Source: Cryptomeria japonica (taxonomy: Eukaryota > Streptophyta > Pinopsida > Cupressales > Cupressaceae). Taken from it: a DNA stretch of 64,000 nucleotides. The stretch lies in assembly GCF_030272615.1 (NCBI RefSeq), contig NC_081406.1, positions 168,534,361-168,598,360 of the forward strand, in the 5' to 3' direction. The notes below the pieces were generated by a model. The model searched no databases. It worked only from the letters and a program-made list of their open reading frames with translations, and was not told where the DNA came from. Each line of letters begins with the position of its first letter. Position 1 is the stretch's first letter. Below are positions 13,201 to 24,010 of the stretch, piece after piece. A program made the position numbers and the translations under genes.

Positions 13201-13346
13201 ACTTTTTAGGTGTTAGTTAAGTCTTCCATTGTGTAATCTGAACTTAATGATAACTCAATGTATCATTATTCTATTTTAACTTTAAAAAAAATAAATTTGC
13301 ACTTTGTTCTTGTGTTTTAGCTTTATCCCTTCGGGGTTACCTAGCG
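10287..13346 (+). repeat. 5' LTR of element A (5'-truncated)
   Basis: 10287-10640 matches 22026-22380 and about 12122-13346 matches 22386-23621, both with only a few percent difference. It ends GGGGCATTGCA, matching GGGGCATTACA at the end of the 3' LTR. The 1.48 kb between the matching parts (10641-12121) is absent from the 3' LTR. The start seen in the 3' LTR (TGTAGTACCCC) is missing here. Confidence 0.8.
10666..11046. repeat. 150-bp tandem duplication and GTGG/CCAC palindromic word array
   Basis: TCAAATAAAACAAAAAAAAA starts at 10666 and again at 10816, giving two 150-bp units alignable over nearly their whole length. Each unit, and the tail to about 11046, is full of short words ending in GTGG or starting with CCAC (for example GTGGAAACCACAGACCGTGG), so many local hairpins are possible. 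The segment is GC-richer than its surroundings and is open in three frames on both strands, which follows from the repeat structure. Confidence 0.8.
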
Positions 13347-13361
13347 GGGCATTGCATTTGG
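13347..13361 (+). other. primer binding site of element A
   Basis: TTGGTATTAGAGCT directly follows the LTR end (GCATTGCA). It differs by one base from TTGGTATCAGAGC, the sequence complementary to the 3' end of plant initiator tRNA-Met used as primer by many plant LTR elements. Confidence 0.8.
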
Positions 13362-15048
13362 TATTAGAGCTAATGTTGCAAACACTAGGATCTTTGGTGT
13401 CATTGTGCCCTTAGTTGGTGTGAGGTATACAGATCTTATGTTGTATGCTTGTCCTCCTATTATATGCATGTGATTGAGGCATAGGATCTTGAAGATCTTA
13501 AGGACTCGTGCTCTATTCTTTTTGCGCATTCTTTCAAGCAAACCTAAATTATGTGTAACATGTGTGTTTGCACCTTGCTTTCACCTTCTTGATGTTGGTT
13601 CTTTTGAGGGAATATATGTGCTTTGTTTTATTATTAGATATCTTGGTCTATGATTACTCTTATTCAGAGAGAGAGTCGTATGTAACTCCCTTATTGATTT
13701 TTGTACTCTTTTGACTAACCCATTGGGTTGGTCAGTGCTTGTCTTGAATATAGAAATATGAAATGTGCTTGTTTTATGGTTATGATCTAGCTTAGTGTCA
13801 TTAACTTGAAGGACTTGTATGGTAGATGTTGAGTTCTTATGATGTAGCAAATTGAATGTATATCATCCCTCCTCCTCTTTCTCTCTAGAAATTAAAATGT
13901 TTGTTATATGTGTATTTATCACTTATGTAAGTTTTCTAATTGGAAGAGAAAGGTTGTGAGTTCTTGAACCCTTATGTGATCCTAATGATTCTACTATGTA
14001 TTTAGATAATAAGAGGGCTATGGGATTTAAAAGATCATGATGGTTATTGGGAGGAAATTGTATGTTTTCATAAAGAAATTCACCATGTGTGTTGTGAGAG
14101 TAACATAATGGAAATTCTATCTTAGGTAATGTGTGATTTTATATGAACAACGGATATGTGAAACTGCCTTGTTTCTAATAAATTGTGTAAAAGGGAACAT
14201 GTTATAGTGGCTAAGAGTGTGTTGATGTGTTCCATGAAATATTTCTTTATGTGTTTCATAATACCGACTCAATTGAGGACCTATTTGAACAATGCTACAT
14301 TGAACTTGCTTTTGGATATATATAATTGACTTAGTATGAATAGAAAGTGCAAATGAAAAGCTTGTTTGATGTGCATGCATAGATATGTATTATTTAGTTG
14401 ACAACTCCTCTTCCACCTTCTTATTGTACTTTGATTTTCGATGAAAGGTTGCAAATTATGATATATTTCATATTAATTAAGAGTAGTGAGTGTTCGCAAG
14501 AGGTCTTGCATGAACGAAAAGATTGTCTGTCTTGATTTCTTTTTTTAGAAAATTAGGACATTCGGTTGCAACCATGATATTTGAAAATTTCATGTTAGGC
14601 CAATTGGCATTATTCTAAAACGATAGTGATATGAAAACCGTTCAATTAAGATGATAGGCTTATAGTGAGAAATTTTAGCATGTTGTGTGATCTTGTTGAT
14701 TTTGTGCATATGTATGAAATGGGTTGACTATCAAACTCTCTTCCCCTTCTCTCTACCTAGTTATAAGATTTTTTAGAAATTCTACTAAAGAATGCATTGA
14801 TTTAAATAGAATGCATATAAAGCATATGAAATTGTATTTTTGCATTTTGGCTTCATATTGAAAGATGGAATCCTTACGCTTTGGAAAGAAAATTTGCATG
14901 GTTAGTAAATTGAATTTGAATGCTGAGTGGAATTAGTGAAACATATAGGAATGACGTTAGTTCCTTATTTAATTTGAATTGTAAAAAATTTCAGTACTTG
15001 CATCTAGAAATAAAATCTATTTAGTTATTCATGTGGGAAACATAATAA
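13362..15048. other. element A internal region, no coding capacity recognised
   Basis: This should hold gag, but only short unrelated frames are present. AT-rich; no motif recognised. Confidence 0.5.
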
Positions 15049-16481
15049 TGTTGGCATTTCAATAAGGATATTGAGAAGGTTGTTGAAGATCATTGATATA
15101 ACTGAAGAAGGATGAATACTGTCTTAATAATATTATTTTGTCATTGATGTCAAGCAATTGATTTTCTAACTTAGTATGATGTTGCCATATTTTAAGAAGT
15201 ATGTTTTGATGAAAATTAAGAGGTCGGTAAGTGACTCAAAAAGAATATGATAATGAAGGGGAATAATAAGTTATTCAATGGGAAACTATTACCGAGTTAG
15301 AGAATGATGAGATCGTGTTGTTTTGATTGTTTTGATATCCTACATATGATGTTTAATACTGTACTAAGTCACCGATCAAAGAACCTAGTCGGTAAACCCT
15401 AAGGTTATCGATATCGGTTAAAGAAGGTAGAATGTCTACCGAGTGAAGTTCAGTATTTACTGAGTAACAACCGAGTTATAATAGATCACATTGGATGGAT
15501 AAAAGCATTATTTAATAAAGGATGATGATGAGCTGGAGATGAATAAATGATTGGTATGCCACACATGAAGTATGTTGAGGATCGACGACATGGAAAATCA
15601 CAAGAGGAAGATCTACAACACAGATTGAACCACAATAACCTAGCACAAGTTCCAAGGAAGGAATACAAGTTCCAAGGCAAGGTAAAATGTTTTCAGATCG
15701 AAGGATACAATGAACCTAGTCAAGTTTGAAGATCTGATGGCTAAGATTGATCATGGGAAATGTGATCAAGGAGATTAAGCGGTTGGGAACTGTCTATAAA
15801 TAAGGAATTGTTGATGAACAATGTATGCAGGAAAATGTATGCACACTGATGCTATAGTAATGTTTACTGAGCACAGAAGCTTGAAGATCTGATTGAAGAA
15901 TAGATTGAGAATCCCAGCAAGCCCAACAAGGGACAAGATAAGTCATATGACAAGATTGTTTTGAGCAAATAGAATCTGCTTTAGCATTTCAGATGTGAAG
16001 TTGCAGATATGTTTTATTACTATTGTTTATTTTATAAGTGATAGAAAATCTCTTAACCGAGTGGACTTAACAGTCTTATTTGTAAACCCTCTAGCAAGGT
16101 AACATTCTAAATGAGTGTTTGAAATCCTTTGACAAGGTCACTTCTAACAAAGTGCAAGACTCTAACAAGTCTAAGGGAAATCCCTTAACCGGATCACATC
16201 TGGCAATGTGTTTGTAATCTTTAACAGGATTTGCTTTTAACCGAGCATACTCTATAAGGGTATATTTCTTAGTGGGTCCGAAATCCCACAGTGGTTTTTC
16301 CCTATTTGGGTTTCCACGTTAAATCTTGTGTTATATGTGTTATGATGTTTAAGTGTATCTGTTTATAAGTATTGAATGATTTATAGTCTTAGTTGCATTT
16401 CATTAAAAGCTACCAAGGATGAATCTGTTGATTAAATTATAAAATTTTATGATTCACCCCCCCCTCTCATCTCAACTAACA
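15049..16481 (+). mobile_element. Copia-type solo LTR inside element A
   Basis: It begins TGTTGGCATTTC and ends AACTAACA, and is flanked by the 5-bp direct repeat AATAA (15044-15048 and 16482-16486). Start and end words, a C-run near the end (CACCCCCCCCTCTCAT) and the GGTTTTTCC / TTTCCACGT segment match, in opposite orientation, the LTRs of elements B and C. A TATA box (CTATAAATA, about 15794-15802) lies where a Copia U3 promoter would be. No internal element sequence follows, so it is the product of recombination between two LTRs. It post-dates the insertion of element A. Confidence 0.85.
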
Positions 16482-16486
16482 AATAA

Positions 16487-19400
16487 AGACCTTCCTTGAA
16501 TAGATGATAGTGTTACTGAAAAAGCACTCCCCGTAAATGTGAATAAACCAATACTGGTGCTTTTGTTGTGTATTGTGAGAAACTAGTGCTTGCTATATGT
16601 GCCCATGGGATGGTGAAGTAATCAACCATGGAGGGTATGCTTACTTATGAGTATGGGGAAACCATATTGTTCATATTATGTTTCTTATTTGTTACCCTAC
16701 TGAGTGCCAACCCATGGGTTGTTGGTAATTCAGTATGTTAAGGGGTAGTATCGGAAGTCACCATTCCTTGAATAGTATTTTTTGTTGTACGAGTAATGTC
16801 AACGTGAAGTGACTTTAGCTTCTCTATTTCGAGGAAAAATATAGTTATATAATGAAACTATATTGAAGGTGTACTCAATACTTTCCCTTTTGATGAACCA
16901 ACTTATATGGTTTATGTGTGTCAGCCTATTCCACTCTTTAGTTTGAGCATATTGTTGGTAGTTCTTGAGTATAGTGATGGTGTATCTTGGAGGATCTTTT
17001 TCCTTGTCTGTATGAAAGGTATGTTATTTCCACATGAGGTGCTAGTTGGCAGGCATTGGTAGACATGTGGGTGGACCCTAGCCATGTATACCTCTGGCTT
17101 ATGGTGAATATCTTGAGAGGTATATCATTATACGAGGTGTGACCTTCATGTGCCTTTTTCTACAAGGTACACTACCATGTGGGATATGTCCATTGCGTGT
17201 CTTTTCCGCTTGGAGTATTGCCATACCATGCTGAGACACGATGCAAGATGTAGTAGGCATTACCATGCCTACCAGCTTGTTTAGGGTAGAGCCATGCCAT
17301 GTGACAACTTGATGTGAGGTTATGTCGAGGTGCACACTGCCATGCCATGTGGATGTGTGACTAGGTCACACCACATGATGAGCTACTACAATAGCTAGAT
17401 GATTGTTCTCTCCTTCCTCGTTGGTGGCTAGATTCTATTCACATAGTGATGTTATGTGCAATTATGATTATTTCTTATGTGGACCAAAAATTTATTTTAT
17501 TTTGACTTTGAAGGTTTAGCCACGATCTTGCAATCTTTTTCTTACTTGATTTGGTGTTGCAATTCCAGAATTTTCTTGCCTTACTATTGGAATTGATGAT
17601 TTATTATCTTTATTCATCTGTATTTTGGTGGCTAAACTAGTTTATCTTTATTGTTTTTGTATGTTGGTCTTGTGTTGAAATGTGAATTCCTCTCCGAGGA
17701 CGTATGAGACGGTCTTGGTTGAGTGTATACGAGGAAGTAGACATAGGGAACCTTGAGGATGGGGGTATGTGAGGCTATGATGCAGCTAGGATCCACTACC
17801 TACCTATGTGTGGTGACTACCTCTTGGAGGATAACCATCTTACTCAACAAGGGATTGTCACAAGGGTCTTGTATGGAAGGTATCACCGCTATGTGTGTGC
17901 CCTAGCACCATCAAGCCCTTGAGTGAGAAGTTGGATATTTATGATCATGGTTTTTTGTTCTAAGATCAGGTAGAGAGATGCTGACTGTGCATGTTATCTA
18001 TGACCGAGCATTAGGCATGCTCACATGTGGCTTTTTGAGTTGTACATTCTAGTTATGTGGATGGATATTATGTGTAATCATGGAGTAAAATGTGCTATTT
18101 CATCACTATGTTATGGGACATAGTCATTGGAAAGATTTTTACATACCTAGCAAGTGTAAACAATTGTGTTTTATATGTTGCTCTTATTTCATGAAAGTTA
18201 ACTGATAGGGAGGCAGTGCAAGTGGAATGCTCAAGTGACTTATAAGTTCACTAAGTAAAGAACATTACTATTTTCAAGGAATTGTTGCTATAATCAGAGG
18301 GCAAAGGTTCATAGACCATCTCAAACTTCCTCTTGTTTCACCTCCCTAAGTCAAGACCTCTTGTATGCTGAAAGGCTTCAACCCCATAACCACTCTGGCT
18401 TGCTAAAACTATGTTCTTGGGGTCTGTCCCACAAAAGGTGTCAAATTCATGTGAGGACAACTTGTTTCAACTGGCATTGATGTCTTTTGTGCTTTTAATT
18501 CACCATTTGTGTACCTGATTTGACCAAAATTCAATTTTAAGGCATAAAAAGCCTACAAGCAATTAGCCCTCCTTTTGGGGTTTTGTGCTCACCTTGTTCA
18601 AGCGATGGACTTCCAAACTGAAAGGTTTATATTTTTGGATACCCTTTTGGGAGTTCTTGAAGATTCATCAAGTTTGGGGGTCCCTAAGTCCTTCTCCATG
18701 ACTATCCCAAAAATGGGCATAAAAGGAGGGATTTGGAAGGGTTTGTTGGAAAAATCCACATTCCAAGCTTGGGAATGTCAAAATGACTCAAAGAAACCTA
18801 TTCCTACCTTGCTATTGGTTAACAAGGCTATAAACAAAAGGTTTAAACCTCACAAAGTGAAAAACAAGATTTTCATGATATGCACCAAAAAGGAAATGCA
18901 ACATTTGACAATTTTTCACTTTTGCCTTCTACAAGCACTTTTGTTTTGCAAAATACCAATTAAAACTGAAGCATATAAACATAACCAACATTAAATACAA
19001 GAAGGAATCCAATTTTCCCTGCACAAAAGGCAATAGGCAATTACAAATAGTAAATAGTTCACTATCAAGTAAATGGGACTGCACTTTTCCTCTTTTCACT
19101 ATTTTTCCATTTTGGACTTGCACTTTGCAATGTTAGAACCCCTTTTCACTGTCTGCTTTTGTGTTTTCTTAACAAAACTCTACCTTTTTATGTTTAGTGT
19201 CCTTCATACCTGCAAATTTCAAAAGGGAGATTACATTTACAATCTTTAAACAGTGTAAGAATCAGTCCTAGATGACTGTGGCAGCCTGCTGGGCATTTAA
19301 CATTTTGCCTAAAGAGATCATTGTTTGATCTTGGCATTTACAATACCCATGGGTAGGGATTTCACCTCTCCTTGTTATTTTTTTCAAACAAAAAAAGTAT

Positions 19401-20938
19401 TGACAAGGTCTTCACACACCAATAAATGGTGGAGAGCAAAATAAAGGAAGGAAAAACTACTACCAAACAGTGACTCACTGTTTTGGATTACAATTCTTAA
19501 AACTGAAACATATAACCTTCCTTTTCTAGGTTTAGGAAGTCTCTTTTCTTTCTTATATCACTTGGAAAACAAACAAGTCCATTCATCAAAAGAATGCAAT
19601 TGCTATGGAAGAGCAAAGCATTAACATTTCTTCAAGACCTTAGCCAAATGGCACACTTGCCTAGGGCTTAATGGCCATAAAAACTCCTTGTACCTGCAAT
19701 GTTGAAACCAAAACTCATATTTACATACTTTACAAATTGACCAACTGGTTCTTGAGAAGCCATGAACACTTTAGGACTCCAAGAAACCAAGTTGGTCAAG
19801 AATTTTGCCCAAATTCCTAGATTGGGCAATGAAACTGTCAAAACCAAATATTTTTGCACAAAACTCAAAACTTGATGAAATCAAATGCCACCAAAGGGAA
19901 AAGTTTAAGAAAAAATGTTAGAATCAGAAAATACAAGAACAGTACGGCCAAGTACAGCAGGTGTACGGACTGTTGTTCACATGGAGACAAAAACTAGAGA
20001 AAACCAAGTAAAAACTAGTGTAAGTTTGCAAAACTTCTCATAACTTCAAATTATCAACCCTTAAAAAAGTTAAAATAGGAGTTTAAATACCTCTCCAAGT
20101 TTGTTAACCTCCTATATGGATAGGTACATGTCCAAAGGCACTTAATTTTTACATTTTGATGCCTAAATGACAACTTTTGGTGCCTAGAAAATGCAAGATT
20201 GACCTCCAAAACTAACCATCATCTAAAAACACTTCTTATACCTTAAACTCAAACATAAAAAATGTCTAAAACCTTTCAAAAACAAAAACACACTAAAAAC
20301 TCACTTTTTACAACATTTTGCCAGGCAACACCAAAACTGGCAATTTTGAGCAAAAGTTGAAAACAGGAAACCAAAACCACACAATGAGTTCAAAACTCAT
20401 CCAAACAACCTAGAACAACTTCAAAAAGCATGCTAAACAACTTTCCAACTTAAAATAACACAAATCAAACCTGAGATGAAAACAAGAGCTGAGAATGAGC
20501 TAGGTGCTCCTGCACCATTAACTTGGTTGTAGAATTTAAAATTTGAAGCTAGTTCTATGTGATAAAATTTTATGAAGATGATGGATTGGTAAAAGAAATT
20601 GATCGTGATGGCAAGTTTTCTTGTCATATTTGGTAGATGAGTATTGTAATTGTTGTTTACCTCTATTAATGCATTAATTTGGTGTGATCAAAGGAAGAAA
20701 ATTCTTGTTTCACTGCTATGATTATAGATAGTTCCTAGAACATTGTAAGAAATGTAGGAGTTTGGATGTATCTTACCAATGGATAATGGCACACGTAAAG
20801 AATTTAGCAGTAATATTTCATTTATTTGTGAAACGATTCATTTGTGCAAATTGATATTTGTTAAATTATTTTCAAGGCTAATGTGGCTTGCATGTTTTCC
20901 TTCTAGCCTTACGACTTCTAGGAGTAAGTCGGAACCTA
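16487..20938. other. element A internal region, continued, without recognised genes
   Basis: The longest plus-strand frame (18575-18994, 139 codons) has no recognisable motif. From about 18240 to 20540 base use changes (more C and A on the plus strand), which may mark a separate older insertion, but I could not find its ends. Confidence 0.45.
17160..17370. repeat. iterated CCATGCCATGTG word array
   Basis: Variants of the word occur about every 40-50 bp: ACCATGTGGG, ACCATGCTGA, ACCATGCCTA, GCCATGCCATGTGA and GCCATGCCATGTGG. The spacing is irregular and the sequence between words differs. Confidence 0.5.
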
Positions 20939-20949
20939 GGGGGGGAGGA
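20939..20949 (+). other. polypurine tract of element A
   Basis: GGGGGGGAGGA lies immediately before TGTAGTACCCC, the start of the 3' LTR. This is the standard site of plus-strand priming in LTR elements. Confidence 0.75.
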
Positions 20950-23621
20950 TGTAGTACCCCTACCCTAATCAGATTTTAAAACCTGATTTGACCTTGGTTG
21001 ACTTTTTAAGTGGCTTTCTTGGATGGCTGATTTACTATGTTGTAATGTTATAGTCAGACATTATGATTATTGCACGTACTTGTAAATGTTTATTTCACAT
21101 TGATTCTTATGTAAGATTAGTTGTTCTTTTGATTCATCTTATTAATCTCAGGCTAATACTCTCATTCAATATATATGTATGCATGTGTGGTTCATGGTTG
21201 CAGGAGATTGCAGGTATAATACCGCATTGGTACGAGGTTCGTCTCCACATGGATTTGCAGGTTTGAGTGTACCTTACTGGTCCAAAGGAATTGGATTAGG
21301 TAGTCATAAGAGCCTATGTCTTACCCTAGTCATGCTCAAGTGAGCATCGTTAGTCATCCATCAGTTTTCTCTTTGGTTGGGAATGTGGGTCATGTATTTG
21401 TTTGGCTTTCTTGGGTTGCATGTTGTGCGTGTGGTAAAAATTAATTATTAAATCCCAAGTATTTAAATTAGATTAAATATTTTTTTACGCATTAGTAAAT
21501 TAAAGGGACTAAATTAAATAGGACCCCTTTGTGTGATTAATCAATAAGTAGATTTGCTCAATTCATGTTTGTAGCAAGTTTGATTAAATAGTTAAATAGT
21601 ATTTGAAAATAGAAATATCTTACCCTCTTTGGCATTTTGAAATAGAAATGTTAGTTTTAATTCAATTGAGAAAATCAATTTTGGAACAAAAACAATTTTT
21701 GCATATTGAAATGTTTGAAAAAATGATTTTATTTGAGGAAAATATTTTAAACCAAAAAAAATATTTTTGGTCAAACAATTTCCTTTTTAACCTAGATTTT
21801 GAAAAATATTTTGGGAGAGTTATTTTTGGAATGGAAAATTTTCAGTATTTGTGGGAGAAGAAATTTCTTGAGCTTGCAGGTTGGGCTCTTCAGCAAATCA
21901 CTTCCAGGATTGCATATGGAGGTAGGATTTTTGTTAATCTCCTTTGTTGTCAAGAAATTTACTGATTTTGTTTTGGGAAGAAATCTATATGTGGTTTGGG
22001 TTTGATAATCTTTTAGATTTGTGGAATGGCAAGAGTGTAGTTAAATTTCAGAATTTAAAACCCTCTTTGCTTCCTTTTCCCACTTCTAGATCAATCTCTT
22101 ACTTGTTAAAATTGATTTCTAAATCAAAATTTGCGGGTTGGCTGTTCACAATAAGATCTTGTTTAAATTTTAAATATATGCATTCAAATTTAGTTTTTAA
22201 AATGAGAACTATGTTGTGCTTGGTTGAATGGAAGTAGAAGAATGATTAAAATTTCACCAGTCTGAGTATTTGGGGCTTTCTAGTGTTTTCTTTTTAAGAA
22301 AAGAATATATATGTAAATCATTTCTTTTAATTCTAGAAAATGTTCCCAGAGTTTGTTCTCAAAAAAATTTCTCAGTATTGTTTTATGTAAATGAAAAATG
22401 CGAAGTAAGATAATTGTGGCTCACACATGGGATGAGTGCTAGTACAGACTTGAAATGCACCGAGAAGGCTTGGAATGGCAAACCAACAACCTTGTCTTCA
22501 TGAAAGGATGTGTTGGGTCCACATGAGACTTGGATGGGCGAAGGTTCGGGAAAGGTTGCCAAGGTAACCCAGTAGATGGGGTCAGGACTTATGGAAACCT
22601 GCCAGGGTAACCATACCAAGCTATGTGATGACACTCCTCCTTTATGTTCACTAGTGTGCGGTTTGTGTTGTATTTGCTCGGAGTACCATGGTGGAGTCAT
22701 ATCTAATCATTTATGTCCTTGTGAGTACCTGATATTCATGTTAGACCATGGGTTTCTTATGATGGGTTGCGATGACTTAGTTTCGTGGGTGCTCCGGTTG
22801 TTCTTTTTGAGATTGCTTCTTATCATTTTTCAGATGGATCCTTTTCCTTTTCTGGGATCATTCATGTATCTATTGGACCGATGTGGTCATGTGTATTATT
22901 TGTTTATGTACGCCTTATTGGTAGGTTGTAATGAATGTGAACCTTATGTATTCTTCACCCTATTATTTATTAGAGGGGTCTTGCAGTTGAGCAGACCCAG
23001 AGATGTAGCCCACTAGGGGTGAACTCCGATATCAATTTGGTGTTATGTGGTGTTTGTGTTCTTTTGTTTCCTTTATATTTAGCATGTATAGATGGCATTA
23101 TGGTTAAAATGTATAATGTGGATTAGATGACATTAATCTTAAATGCATGTATGTAGTTATCCTATTAAATGCAGTTATTTGGATCATGAAGAATGTAGGT
23201 TAGTATAATGGAAAGTATTCATTAGTTTTTAATGCAATTAAAGTATGTAAGGAATTTAGATGCATGACATATGTTTTATTGTAAGATTGAATGTAATATA
23301 TGGTTAAATTGTAATGGATGAACTTAATCATGTTATCTATATTTTTAACCTACCAAATGAATTTATCTTTTGTTTAAATTATTATCATGTCATTAAGTTA
23401 ATCAACTTAATTGGATTAATTAGCATGAATTGAGTTAAGTGTTGAATCAAGTAATCACGTTGGGAAACTCTTTAGGTGTTAGTTAAGTCTTCCATTGTGT
23501 AATCTGAACTTAATAATAATTCAATGTATTTTTTTTTTGTTTTAACTTAAAAAAAATAAAATTGCACTCTATTCTTGTGTTTTAGCTTTATCCCTTTGGG
23601 GTTTCCTGGTGGGGCATTACA
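20950..23621 (+). repeat. 3' LTR of element A
   Basis: It starts TGTAGTACCCC right after the purine tract and ends GGGGCATTACA. At 2,672 bp it is complete at its 5' end, unlike the 5' copy, but lacks the 1.48-kb segment present there at 10641-12121. The junction (TTTTATGT / AAATGAAAAAT) has only 1-2 shared bases. Confidence 0.8.
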
Positions 23622-23740
23622 GTATCTGTGAAGTACCTGTTGGTACACAACTGAACCATAACATGAAGCCAAGACACAATACCATGTTGCCATCAATGAC
23701 AACATAGTGAAACCAACCAATTGAGTGTCAATTGCCAACA
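23622..23740 (-). repeat. 3' LTR remnant of element B
   Basis: It matches 36616-36734 (GTATCTGTGAAGTACCTG ... GAACA or CAACA) with about 10 percent difference. Only the last 119 bp in plus orientation are left because element A inserted here and a deletion took the rest. Confidence 0.8.
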
Positions 23741-23757
23741 ATCTCCCCCTTTGGCAT
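23741..23757 (-). other. polypurine tract of element B
   Basis: The plus strand reads ATCTCCCCCTTTGG directly beside the LTR, giving CCAAAGGGGGAGAT on the minus strand. Element C has the same sequence at the same place (29069). Confidence 0.75.
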
Positions 23758-24010
23758 TGATGGAAACACTCATGTGAAAAATGGTCAAGGTTTCATCTGT
23801 CGGTTTCATCCTGCCTATCCCCCTGAGCTAAATATCCATTCCACATTTCCATATCTATAACTCCCATATCTTCATAACTCCCCCTAATGTATACAACTCC
23901 TTTTTTCTTTTTCACATCTATATCACTCCCCCTTTGACATCAATGCCATCAAAAATTCTAAAAAGAATGTCAAAGAAATAGAACTGTACAATGAATATCC
24001 CAAAAATATC

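Larger units (their letters stand above)
10287..23621 (+). mobile_element. Element A: large non-coding LTR retrotransposon (LARD-like), 5'-truncated
   Basis: Two direct copies of an LTR (10287-13346 and 20950-23621) bracket about 7.6 kb. A primer binding site follows the first LTR and a purine tract precedes the second, which fixes the plus orientation. The internal part has no gag or pol I can recognise, as in large retrotransposon derivatives that move with enzymes from other elements. The 3' LTR ends inside element B's LTR: the sequence after 23621 (GTATCTGTGAAG) continues at 36616 in B's other LTR. A therefore inserted into B. The first 1.1 kb of A's 5' LTR, and the left part of B's LTR, are missing, which implies a deletion at 10286/10287. 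Confidence 0.75.
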
